Positions 27,486-36,864 of a stretch of 64,000 nt of DNA are shown here, in pieces. The position numbers and the translations under genes were made by a program. Numbering within the stretch: the first letter of the stretch is position 1; each line of letters opens with the position of its first letter. Origin of the DNA: Caballeronia terrestris (lineage in GTDB: Bacteria; Pseudomonadota; Gammaproteobacteria; Burkholderiales; Burkholderiaceae); the NCBI RefSeq assembly GCF_001544515.1, contig NZ_FCOL02000008.1, positions 144,681-208,680 on the forward strand. Direction: 5' to 3'. A model generated the notes under the pieces. That model was not told the DNA's origin and made no database searches. It saw only the letters and a program-made list of their open reading frames with translations.

Positions 27486-27677
27486 GTTGCTTGGCGGTGC
27501 AAGGCACGTCACAGGTTGTTGCCGCTCGTTACATCGGTTGCGCCCTGGCTCTGACGTGCCGCGCGGCGCGCGTCTACAATGCCGCATGTTTTTATGTTCG
27601 CGCGCAGCCTGGACATCGCGCGACAGCGGCGACACCCGAAAGCCCGCCAGCCTCTCCATCCTCTCTCACCTTTTCGC

Positions 27678-29435
27678 ATGCGATCTGTCGTCCGCCTGAC
27701 CGCCTCCGCTACCAGCGCCCTGCCGCGCTGGCTGTTGCTCGCCATCTGTATCGTCTATGCGTCGTTTGGTCTCTTCGGCCGCGATCCGTGGAAGAACGAG
27801 GACGCGGCGGGCTTCGGCGTGATGTGGACGATGGCGAACGGCGACGCCAAGGACTGGCTGCTGCCGAATCTCGTCGGCAAGGCGCTGACCGGCGACGGCC
27901 CGCTGATGTACTGGCTCGGCGCGCTGTCGATCCGCGTGCTGAGCCCGTGGGTCGATGCGAGCAATGCGTCGCGTGTCGTGACGGGCCTGCTCTTCTGTCT
28001 CGCCTGCGCATTCGTCTGGTACACGGCCTACCTGCTCGGCCGTCGCGACGAAGCGCAGCCGTTCAAGTACGCGTTCGGCGGCGAGCCGGAACCGCGCGAC
28101 TATGGCCGCACGCTCGCCGACGGCGCGCTCCTGATCCTGCTCGCGTGCTTCGGGCTCGCCGAGCGCGGCCACGAAACGTCGCCGCTGCTCGCGCAGTTCA
28201 CCGGCAGTGCAATGCTCGTCTACGGCCTCGTGCGCAGCATCGACAAACCCGTGCAGGGCGCGCTGATCTGGGGCGCGGCGATCGGCGTGGTGGGCTTGTC
28301 GAGCAGCCCGGTGCTCGTCTTCGCGCTCCTCATCTGCACGCTCGCGATGACGATCATCGTGCGTCAGGTGCGGCCGTTGCCGCTCGTGATCATGGGGCTG
28401 CCGGTCGCGATCGTGCTGATCGGCGCATGGGTGCTGGCAACCCTGCACTATTACCCCGACGACGGCGAATGGTGGCTGCGCCAGTGGTGGCGCAACAGTT
28501 TTCACACGTTCACCGGGCCGCCGACCGAAGTGCTCGGCTACGCGATGAAGAACCTGCCGCTCTTCACGTGGCCCGCGTGGCCGCTCGCGATCTGGACGTT
28601 CATCAGCTGGAGCGGCCAGCGTCGCTCGCCGCACGTGGCCGTGCCGCTTTCGGTGATCGGACCGCTGCTCGTGCTGGTCGTTTTGCAGAGCCGCGAGACG
28701 AACCGGCTCTTCATGCTCCTGCTGCCGCCGCTTTCAGTGCTCGCGACCTTCGCCCTGCCGACGCTGAAGCGCGGCGCGATCAATGCCATCGACTGGTTCG
28801 CGATGTTGAGCTTCACGATCCTCGGCACGTTCGTGTGGCTCGTCTGGACAGCCGGCATGATCGGCTGGCCGGCGCCGCTCGCGCGCAACCTCGCGCGCCT
28901 CGCGCCCGGCTTCGCGCCGGAGTTCAAGATCCTGTCGTTCGTGTGCGCGGTGGCGGTCACGGTCTGCTGGTTCCTGCTTGCGCGCTGGCGTCTCGCGCGC
29001 CATCCGAAAGTGCTCTGGCGCAGCGTCGTGCTTTCGAGCGCCGGAACCACGCTGATGTGGGTGCTGCTAATGACGCTGTGGCTGCCGGTCGTGAACTACA
29101 GCCGCACGTATCGCGACGTCGCCGAGCGCATCGCCGATCATCTTCCGCCCGACTACACCTGCATCTCGCCGGTGCGTCTCGGCGATGCGCAGATCGCGAC
29201 CTTCGCCTATTTCGGCGGCATGCACTTCGCGTTCGATGAAGACTGCGACGTGATTCTGCGCCAGGATCGCAGCGATTTCGGCGAGCCGTCGTCGATGTCG
29301 GCGTTCGAGTGGAAGCTCGTCTGGGAAGGCCGGCGCGTCGCCGACCGCGACGAGCGTTTCCGCCTCTACGTGCGTATCGAACGTCCGACGCCGCCCGTCA
29401 AGCGGCCGCGTCCGAAGACGCTGCGCCGGCCTTGA
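27678..29435 (+). CDS. ArnT/PMT-like integral membrane glycosyltransferase
   Basis: 585-residue protein with many hydrophobic helices (first LPRWLLLAICIVYASFGLFG) and the acidic first-loop motif (DPWKNEDAAGFGV) typical of C-type glycosyltransferases such as ArnT. It probably transfers a sugar from a polyprenyl-phosphate donor to an envelope acceptor; donor and acceptor are unknown. I choose ATG 27678 because the region before it is basic and unlike a membrane N-terminus. The MATE exporter gene starts 4 bp after its stop. Confidence 0.75.
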   Translation: MRSVVRLTASATSALPRWLLLAICIVYASFGLFGRDPWKNEDAAGFGVMWTMANGDAKDWLLPNLVGKALTGDGPLMYWLGALSIRVLSPWVDASNASRVVTGLLFCLACAFVWYTAYLLGRRDEAQPFKYAFGGEPEPRDYGRTLADGALLILLACFGLAERGHETSPLLAQFTGSAMLVYGLVRSIDKPVQGALIWGAAIGVVGLSSSPVLVFALLICTLAMTIIVRQVRPLPLVIMGLPVAIVLIGAWVLATLHYYPDDGEWWLRQWWRNSFHTFTGPPTEVLGYAMKNLPLFTWPAWPLAIWTFISWSGQRRSPHVAVPLSVIGPLLVLVVLQSRETNRLFMLLLPPLSVLATFALPTLKRGAINAIDWFAMLSFTILGTFVWLVWTAGMIGWPAPLARNLARLAPGFAPEFKILSFVCAVAVTVCWFLLARWRLARHPKVLWRSVVLSSAGTTLMWVLLMTLWLPVVNYSRTYRDVAERIADHLPPDYTCISPVRLGDAQIATFAYFGGMHFAFDEDCDVILRQDRSDFGEPSSMSAFEWKLVWEGRRVADRDERFRLYVRIERPTPPVKRPRPKTLRRP

Positions 29436-29439
29436 ATCG

Positions 29440-30828
29440 ATGACGCAGCCGTTGCACGCAATGCTCGCCGATGTCCGCAGGATCGCGTCGCTCGCGTGGC
29501 CGGTGCTGATCGGCCAGTTGGCGATCATCGCGTTCGGCGTGATCGATACCGCGATGGTTGGCCGCTTTTCCGCCACCGATCTTGCCGCGCTCGGGCTCGG
29601 GTCGTCGGTATATATCTCGATCTATATCGGGTTGACGGGCATCCTGGTCGCGCTGCAGCCGATCGCCGGGCAGCTTTTCGGCGCGGCGCGCGAGAAGGAA
29701 ATCGGCGAGGAAGTGCGGCAGGCGCTCTGGCTCGCCGCCGCGCTCGCGGTGATCGGCTTCGTGCTGCTCTATTTCCCCGAACCGCTGCTCGGTCTCGCCG
29801 ACGCCCCGCCCGCGCTGCATGAGCGCACGGTGCAATATCTGCGGATCGTGTCGTTCGGGCTGCCGGCGAGTCTCGTGTTTCGCGTCTACAGCTCGCTCAC
29901 GAACGCGGTCGGCAAGCCGCGGCTCGTGATGTTCCTGCAAGTCGGCGCGCTGATCGTCAAGTTTCCGCTCAATACGTGGTTCATCTTCGGCGGCTTCGGC
30001 GTGCCGGCGCTCGGCGGCCCCGGCTGCGCGCTCGCGAGCACGCTCATCAACTGGATGCTGGCGATCGTCGGCATGACGGTGCTCGTCAAGTTCGAGTTCT
30101 TCCGGCCGTTCGAGATTTTCGAGCGCTTCTGCTGGCCGGTCTGGAAGCGGCAGGCGGCGCTCCTGAAACTCGGCATTCCGATGGGGCTGTCGTACCTGAT
30201 CGAAGTGACGTCGTACACGTTCATGGCGCTTTTCATCTCGCGCTTCGGGACGACGACGCTTGCCGGCCATCAGATCGCCGGCAATCTCGGCGCGGTGCTC
30301 TACATGACGCCGCTGTCGATCGGCATCGCTTCGTCGACGCTCGTCTCGCAGGCGCTCGGCGCGCAACGTTTCGATGACGCCGCGTCGCTCTCGCGTCACG
30401 GCATCGCGCTCGCGACGCTGATCGCGTGCCTCTACGGCGCGCTCGTGCTGGTACTGCGGCCGCACATCATCGCGGCCTACACGCCGGATCAGGCGGTGAT
30501 CGCGGCAGCGATGCCGCTCGTGCTGATCATCGTGTTCTATCACCTCTTCGATGCGCTGCAGATCTCCACCGCGTTCGTCCTGCGCGCCTACAAGGTGACA
30601 CTCGTGCCGACCGTGATTTACGCCGTCGCACTTTGGGGCATCGGGCTGGGCGGCGGCTATCTGCTCGGCTTCGATATCGGCGGCGCGGTGCCGATGTGGC
30701 TGCAAGGCGCGCGCGGCTTCTGGGTAGCGAATACGGGGAGCCTTGGCGTGGCGGGCGTCGGGCTCTATTGGTACTGGCGCAAGGTCAGTACTCGGCACGT
30801 GCCGGTTGCGGGTAAAGCGCGTTCATAA
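29440..30828 (+). CDS. MATE family efflux transporter (NorM-like)
   Basis: 462-residue multidrug and toxin extrusion protein with twelve predicted helices in two homologous halves. Characteristic blocks are LAWPVLIGQLAIIAFGVIDTAMVG (N-half) and GIPMGLSYLIEVTSYTFMALFI (C-half). It exports cationic compounds in exchange for sodium or protons. It begins 4 bp after the glycosyltransferase stop; no regulator is adjacent. Confidence 0.9.
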   Translation: MTQPLHAMLADVRRIASLAWPVLIGQLAIIAFGVIDTAMVGRFSATDLAALGLGSSVYISIYIGLTGILVALQPIAGQLFGAAREKEIGEEVRQALWLAAALAVIGFVLLYFPEPLLGLADAPPALHERTVQYLRIVSFGLPASLVFRVYSSLTNAVGKPRLVMFLQVGALIVKFPLNTWFIFGGFGVPALGGPGCALASTLINWMLAIVGMTVLVKFEFFRPFEIFERFCWPVWKRQAALLKLGIPMGLSYLIEVTSYTFMALFISRFGTTTLAGHQIAGNLGAVLYMTPLSIGIASSTLVSQALGAQRFDDAASLSRHGIALATLIACLYGALVLVLRPHIIAAYTPDQAVIAAAMPLVLIIVFYHLFDALQISTAFVLRAYKVTLVPTVIYAVALWGIGLGGGYLLGFDIGGAVPMWLQGARGFWVANTGSLGVAGVGLYWYWRKVSTRHVPVAGKARS

Positions 30829-30953
30829 CGCGTAGAACTGCCATCGAACGCAAACTTCGGGCAGAAACCTGCCGCTACATGCACGCTGGTTGAAAGAAAT
30901 GCGTAGGGCTCCGGTAGAATCGGCGGCGTCTGCCGATCTGGAGCCAAGCGCGA

Positions 30954-33900
30954 ATGAGCCGCGTCAAAGCAAAACAACAATGGATTCTGGCCGCGACGGC
31001 CCTCTTCACCGCCGTCGTCTTCGGCGCCGCGATCGAGCGCGCTGACGCCGCTCGCGCCGTCAGCGTGTCGCCGCAGGGCAAGGTCGCGCAGGTGCGTCAG
31101 GTCGTCGTCAAATTCGACGAAGCGATGATCGCGTTCGGCAGTCCGGGCGCGCAGGCACCGGCCAAGGTGAGCTGCAAGGGTGCGTCGGTGTCGGGCACGG
31201 CGCGCTGGATCAACGACAAAACCTGGGCCTACGATTTCACCGCCGACCTCCCGCCGGGCGTCCAGTGCGCAGTGGATTTCAACGACGGCCTGAAGTCCTC
31301 CGCGGGCAACGCGGTCACGGGCAAGCGCAATTTCACGTTCGAGACGGGCGGCCCGTTCGTCACGCGCGTGATGCCGGGTGGCGGCGAAATCGAGGAAGAT
31401 CAGGCGTTCGTGCTGCGGCTGAACGGCCCGGCGACCGACGCCTCGGTGCTCGCGAACGTGTGGTGCGAATCGAGCGGGCTCGGCAACCGGATTCCCGTGA
31501 AGACGCTCGATGCCGCCGCGCGCGCCGCGCTGCTCAAGCATTTCCGGCTCGACAAAGAAAGCGACCGCGTCCTGACGCTCGCGTGCCAGCAGACGCTTCC
31601 CGCCGCCACGAAGATGCAACTCGTGTACGGCGCGGGCGTAGCGGGCCCGAGCGGCCTCGCGAACGACGTCGAAAAACGCTTCGACTTCACCGTGCGCGAG
31701 CCCTTCACCGCGAGTTTTTCGTGCGAGCGCGAGAACGCGAAAGCGCCATGCACGCCGCTCAGGCCATTGCGCCTGCGCTTCAGCGCGCCGGTCAACCGCG
31801 CGGGTGCCGCGAAGATCGTGCTGCACGGCCCCGGCGGCAACGTGGCGCCGCACTTCGACGACGACAAGAGCGCGGAAGTCGAACGCATCGAATTCGCGGC
31901 GCCGCTGCCCGAGCGCGCGGATTTGTCGATCGAACTGCCCGCGAACCTGACCGACGCGAGCGGCCGGAAACTCTCGAACGCTGACCTCTTCCCGCTCAAG
32001 ACCGCCACCGCGCCGATGCCGCCGCTCGCGAAGTTCCCGTCGTCGACGTTCGGCATCATAGAGCGCTTCGCCGAGCCGAACATGCCCGCGATGCTGCCCG
32101 TCACGCTGCGCCACGTCGAAGCTGACCTACATGTGCAGGGCTTGAACGCGGGCCCGTCGCGCGTGACGAAGCTCAAAGTCGATGCCGACGACGAAATCCG
32201 CCGCTGGATGCGCATCGTCGACCGCTTCGACGGCACGTCGATGTCGCGCACCGAGATCGAAGCGACGCTGCCGCAGGCGCTGGCAAACGGCGTCGCGCCG
32301 GTGTACACGCCCAACAGCACCGAGAAGGACCCGCAGATCGACGTGCGTTCCCTATCGCTGCTGACGAAGCAGCCGGGCGTCGAAGCGCTCACGCTCCCCG
32401 CCGCCGATCCGAAGTCGCTCAGGCCGTTCGAGGTCGTCGGCATACCGCTGGCGAAGCCGGGTTTCTATGTCGTCGAACTGGCGTCGCCCGCACTCGGCAG
32501 TTCGCTCCTCGGCAAGCCCCAGGCGATGTACGTGCGCACGTCGGTGCTCGTGACCAACCTCGGCGTGCACTTCAAGCAGGGCCGCGAAAACAGCGTCGTG
32601 TGGGTGACATCGCTCGACAGCGGCAAGCCCGTGCCCAACGCGCAAGTGCGCGTGACCGACTGCAACGGCGAGCAACTCGCGCTCGGCAAGACGGACGCGA
32701 GCGGCCTCGTCACGATCAGCAAGCCGCTCGCGCCGCTCAGCCCGTGCGACGAGCACAGCTTAAGCTTCGACGGCTTCTTCGTGTCGGCGCGCGTCGACGA
32801 TCCCGCGACCGGTTCCGACATGGCGTTCGTCCGCTCGGACTGGAATCGCGGCATCGAGTCGTGGCGCTTCAACGTGCCGACCGACATGGCCCTCGACCAG
32901 ACGACGCGCGCGCATACCGTCTTCGACCGGACGCTCGTGCGCGCGGGCGAAACGGTGTCGATGAAGCATCTGATGCGGGTCGAGACGCTCGGCGGATTCA
33001 GGTTCCCGGACCACTATCCGTCGCGCGTAACGATCCGGCACGAAGGCAGCGGGCAGACGTATCGCCTGCCGCTCGTCTGGGCCGCCGATCACAGCGCCGA
33101 TTCCACGTTCCCGGTGCCCGCGGCGGCGAAGCTCGGCGAATACAGCGTGTCGCTGGACGACGGTTCGGCTTCGAGCAACGACGAGGGATCGTCCGCGTCG
33201 TCGTTCTATGCGGGGAGCTTTCGCGTCGAGGAATTCCGGCTCCCGGTGTTCAAGGGTTCCGTCGCCGTGCGCGATTCGAAAACGGGTGCGCTCGTCGCGG
33301 CGAACGAAGCGCCGGTCGCGGTGCAAATCGAATACGTGTCGGGCGGGCCGGCGTCGAACTTGCCGGTGAAGGTGTCGGCGCTGCTGCGCGACGCGTCGCC
33401 CGCGTTCGCGTCGCAATACGAGGCCTTCAATTTTACGCCGTATCGAAAGCCCGCCGACAACGGCGCGAGTGCAGCGTCGGACGATGAGGAAAGCGCGCAG
33501 GAAGACGCATCGAAGGCGTTGCTCGTCGCCGATAAAGTGCCCGTCACGCTCGATCGCAACGGCGCGGGCGCGGTGACGATCAAGCCGCTGCCCGCCGTCG
33601 AAGCGCCGAAGCGCCTCGCGCTGGAAGCGACCTTCGCCGACCCGAACGGCGAAATCCAGACGATTCGCGGCAACGCCACGCTCTGGCCCGCCGCAGTCGC
33701 GGCCGGCATCAAGGCGGGGCACTGGGTCTCGGTCGGCAACGCGGTGCCGGTGCAGGCGCTCGCCGTCGATCTGCAGGGCAAGCCGCGCGCGGGCGTCGCG
33801 CTGGAAGTGCGCGCCGTTGCGCGGACGATGTCGAGTTCGCGGAAGCGCATGGTCGGCGGCTTCTACGCCTACGACAACCACACCGAAACGAAGGACCTCG

Positions 33901-36860
33901 GCACGCTTTGCAGCGGCAAGAGCGACGACCACGGCCTCCTCTCCTGCGACGCCAAATTGAAGGAAGCGGGCAACATCGACCTGATCGCCGTCGCGAAAGA
34001 CGGCGACGGGCGCCCCGCCAGCGCCACGACGTCGGTGTGGGTCACGCGCGAGAGCGAGCTGTGGTTCGGCGGCGAAAACACCGACCGCATCGACATCCTG
34101 CCGGAAAAAGCCAGCTACGAAGCGGGCGAGACGGCGCGCTTCCAGGTGCGCATGCCGTTCCGGTTTGCGACGGCGCTCGTCGCGGTCGAACGCGAAGGCG
34201 TGGCCGAAACGCGGGTCGTCGAGCTGAACGGCAAGGACCCGACCGTCGAGCTGAAAGTGCAGGAATCGTGGGGGCCGAACGTGTATGTGTCGGTGCTCGC
34301 GCTGCGCGGACGGATTCACGAAGTACCGTGGTATTCGTTCTTCACGTGGGGCTGGAAGGCGCCCATCGAATGGGCGCGCGCGTTCTGGTACGAAGGCCGA
34401 CAGTACGAAGCGCCGACGCCGCTCGTCGATTTGTCGAAGCCCGCGTTCCGCTACGGGATCGCGGAGATCAAGGTCGGCACGGCGGCACACCGGCTCGCCG
34501 TGATGGTCAGCCCCGATGCGAAGTCTTACGCGGTGCGCTCGAAGGCGCATGTGAAGGTGCGCGTGGCGCTGCCTGGCGGCAAGCCCGCGCCTGCGGGCAC
34601 GCAGATCGCGCTCGCCGCCGTCGACGAAGCGCTGCTGGAACTGATGCCGAACCGAAGCTGGGACGTGCTCGACGCGATGCTGCAGCGGCGCGCGTACGGC
34701 GTCGAGACATCGACGGCGCAGATGGAGATCGTCGGGCGGCGCCATTTCGGGCGCAAGGCGGTGCCGGCGGGCGGCGGCGGCGGACACGGCGCGACGCGCG
34801 AACTGTTCGACACGCTTTTGCTCTGGAATCCGCGCGTGACGCTCGATGCGAACGGCGAGGCGTCCGTCGATGTGCCACTAAACGACGCGCTGACGAGCTT
34901 TCGCATCGTCGCGATCGCGACCGTCGGCGCGGGGCAATTCGGCAGCGGCAGCGCGTCGATCCGCAGCACGCAGGACTTGCAGCTGATCTCGGGATTGCCG
35001 CCGCTCGTGCGCGTCGGCGATGCGTTCCGCGCGCAGTTCACGCTGCGCAACACGACCACGCGCAAGATGACGGTCGTCGTGACGCCGCGCGTGCCGACGC
35101 TCGACCTGCCTGCGCAGACCGTCGAGCTTGCGGCGGATTCGTCGCAGGAAATCGCATGGAACGTGACGACGCCCGATGCGATCGGCGCGGCGGCCAGCGC
35201 CTCATTGACGTGGGAAGTGAACGCAGCGGAGCAAGGCGGCGCGAAAGCCAGCGACAGCGTCAAGCTGACTCAGCGCGTGACGGCCGCGATCCCCGTGACG
35301 GTCCAGCAGGCGACCATCGCCCAAGTCGACGGCACGCTCACGCTGCCTATCGCCCCGCCCGCCGATGCCGTCGCATCGAGCGACGGCGTGCTGCGCGGCG
35401 GCATCGCGGTGTCGTTGCAGCCGAAGCTCGCCGATGGCCTGCCCGGCGTGCGCCGCTGGTTCGAGCGCTATCCGTACTCGTGCCTGGAGCAGCAGAGCTC
35501 GCGCGCGCTCGGTCTCGCCAATGCCGCGCAATGGCAAACGGTGATCGCGCGCATGCCGTCGTATCTGGACCGCGACGGCCTCGCGAACTACTTCCCGCCC
35601 GCCGACGACGAGAAGCCCACCGGCAGCCCGACGCTGTCGGCATATCTGCTTGCGGCATCGGATGAGGCGTCGAAGGCGGACCGCCGCTTCGCTCTCCCCG
35701 ACGATCTTCGCGGCAAGCTCGCGGCCGGGCTCGTGAACTTCGTCGAAGGGAAGATAAGGCGCGATTTCTGGGCGCCGCGTCAGGACCTCGACCTGCGCAA
35801 GCTCGCGGCGCTCGAAGCGCTGTCGAGGTTCGGCATGGTGCAACCGCGCATGCTCGGCTCGATCACCATCGCGCCGAACCAGTGGCCGACCTCGGCGCTC
35901 CTCGACTACTACGCGATCCTGTCACGCGTCGATGGCATCGCGGGCCGCGACGACAAGCGCGCGCAAGTCGAGCAGATTTTGCGCGCGCGGCTCACGTACC
36001 AGGGCACGCGGCTCACGTTCTCGACCGAACGCGACGACGATCTCTACTGGCTCATGACCGGCACCGAATCGAACGCGGCGCGCACGGCGCTCCTCTTCGC
36101 CGACGCGCCCGGCTGGAAGGACGAGATGCCGCGTCTCGTCGGCGGATTGCTGGCGTTGCAGAAGAACGGCGCCTGGCAGACGACGACCGCGAACCTCTGG
36201 GGCACGCTCGCCGTCGAGCGCTTCTCGCGCGTGTTCGAAAGCACGCCGGTCAGCGGGCAGACGAAGGTGCAGCTCGGCTCGAACGAGCAGACGGTGACGC
36301 CGCCCGCCAGCGCGACGCTGCCTTGGTCGAACGGCACGCTTAACGTTACGCAGCAAGGCACGGGCAAGCCGTGGGCAACGATCGAAAGTCTCGCGGCCGT
36401 GGCATTGAAGGCGCCGTTCGCGTCGGGCTACCGGATCACGAAGACCGTCACGCCCGTCGATCCGGCCGTCAAGGGCGCGCTCACGCGCGGCGACATCGTG
36501 CGCGTTCGGCTCGATATCGATGCGCAGAGCGACATGACGTGGGTCGTCGTCAACGATCCGATTCCCGCCGGCGCGACGATCCTGGGCTCCGGGCTCGGCC
36601 GCGATTCGGAGGCCGCGACCGAAGGCGAAAAGCAGCAGCGAGGCGCATGGCCGGCGTTCGTCGAGCGCGGTTTCGACGGTTATCGCGCGTATTACGACTA
36701 TTTGCCGAAGGGCAAGCTGCAGGTCGAATATACGGTGCGGCTCAATAACGCCGGCACCTTCGGCCTGCCGCCGACGCGCGTCGAAGCGCTCTACGCCCCC
36801 TCGGCTTTCGGCGCGACGCCGAACGCGCCGGTCGTCGTCCGGCCGCTCGCCGCGAAGTGA
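30954..36860 (+). CDS. Bacterial alpha-2-macroglobulin (YfhM/ECAM type)
   Basis: 1968-residue envelope protein. The signal peptide (WILAATALFTAVVFGAAIERADA) is followed by many MG-like beta domains, a bait region, and the thioester motif CLEQ at about residue 1510 (YPYSCLEQQSSRALG) in the alpha-helical complement-like domain. Bacterial A2Ms trap attacking proteases by covalent thioester capture. It is followed 4 bp later by pbpC, the conserved yfhM-pbpC pair thought to protect and repair the wall. No lipobox Cys is visible, unlike the E. coli lipoprotein; it is also longer than E. coli YfhM (about 1650 residues). Confidence 0.93.
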   Translation: MSRVKAKQQWILAATALFTAVVFGAAIERADAARAVSVSPQGKVAQVRQVVVKFDEAMIAFGSPGAQAPAKVSCKGASVSGTARWINDKTWAYDFTADLPPGVQCAVDFNDGLKSSAGNAVTGKRNFTFETGGPFVTRVMPGGGEIEEDQAFVLRLNGPATDASVLANVWCESSGLGNRIPVKTLDAAARAALLKHFRLDKESDRVLTLACQQTLPAATKMQLVYGAGVAGPSGLANDVEKRFDFTVREPFTASFSCERENAKAPCTPLRPLRLRFSAPVNRAGAAKIVLHGPGGNVAPHFDDDKSAEVERIEFAAPLPERADLSIELPANLTDASGRKLSNADLFPLKTATAPMPPLAKFPSSTFGIIERFAEPNMPAMLPVTLRHVEADLHVQGLNAGPSRVTKLKVDADDEIRRWMRIVDRFDGTSMSRTEIEATLPQALANGVAPVYTPNSTEKDPQIDVRSLSLLTKQPGVEALTLPAADPKSLRPFEVVGIPLAKPGFYVVELASPALGSSLLGKPQAMYVRTSVLVTNLGVHFKQGRENSVVWVTSLDSGKPVPNAQVRVTDCNGEQLALGKTDASGLVTISKPLAPLSPCDEHSLSFDGFFVSARVDDPATGSDMAFVRSDWNRGIESWRFNVPTDMALDQTTRAHTVFDRTLVRAGETVSMKHLMRVETLGGFRFPDHYPSRVTIRHEGSGQTYRLPLVWAADHSADSTFPVPAAAKLGEYSVSLDDGSASSNDEGSSASSFYAGSFRVEEFRLPVFKGSVAVRDSKTGALVAANEAPVAVQIEYVSGGPASNLPVKVSALLRDASPAFASQYEAFNFTPYRKPADNGASAASDDEESAQEDASKALLVADKVPVTLDRNGAGAVTIKPLPAVEAPKRLALEATFADPNGEIQTIRGNATLWPAAVAAGIKAGHWVSVGNAVPVQALAVDLQGKPRAGVALEVRAVARTMSSSRKRMVGGFYAYDNHTETKDLGTLCSGKSDDHGLLSCDAKLKEAGNIDLIAVAKDGDGRPASATTSVWVTRESELWFGGENTDRIDILPEKASYEAGETARFQVRMPFRFATALVAVEREGVAETRVVELNGKDPTVELKVQESWGPNVYVSVLALRGRIHEVPWYSFFTWGWKAPIEWARAFWYEGRQYEAPTPLVDLSKPAFRYGIAEIKVGTAAHRLAVMVSPDAKSYAVRSKAHVKVRVALPGGKPAPAGTQIALAAVDEALLELMPNRSWDVLDAMLQRRAYGVETSTAQMEIVGRRHFGRKAVPAGGGGGHGATRELFDTLLLWNPRVTLDANGEASVDVPLNDALTSFRIVAIATVGAGQFGSGSASIRSTQDLQLISGLPPLVRVGDAFRAQFTLRNTTTRKMTVVVTPRVPTLDLPAQTVELAADSSQEIAWNVTTPDAIGAAASASLTWEVNAAEQGGAKASDSVKLTQRVTAAIPVTVQQATIAQVDGTLTLPIAPPADAVASSDGVLRGGIAVSLQPKLADGLPGVRRWFERYPYSCLEQQSSRALGLANAAQWQTVIARMPSYLDRDGLANYFPPADDEKPTGSPTLSAYLLAASDEASKADRRFALPDDLRGKLAAGLVNFVEGKIRRDFWAPRQDLDLRKLAALEALSRFGMVQPRMLGSITIAPNQWPTSALLDYYAILSRVDGIAGRDDKRAQVEQILRARLTYQGTRLTFSTERDDDLYWLMTGTESNAARTALLFADAPGWKDEMPRLVGGLLALQKNGAWQTTTANLWGTLAVERFSRVFESTPVSGQTKVQLGSNEQTVTPPASATLPWSNGTLNVTQQGTGKPWATIESLAAVALKAPFASGYRITKTVTPVDPAVKGALTRGDIVRVRLDIDAQSDMTWVVVNDPIPAGATILGSGLGRDSEAATEGEKQQRGAWPAFVERGFDGYRAYYDYLPKGKLQVEYTVRLNNAGTFGLPPTRVEALYAPSAFGATPNAPVVVRPLAAK

Positions 36861-36864
36861 CGCG

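Noticed and set aside
32760..34787. 675-codon minus-strand open frame within the alpha-2-macroglobulin gene
   Set aside because: Arg-rich antisense shadow inside a continuous, recognisable gene.
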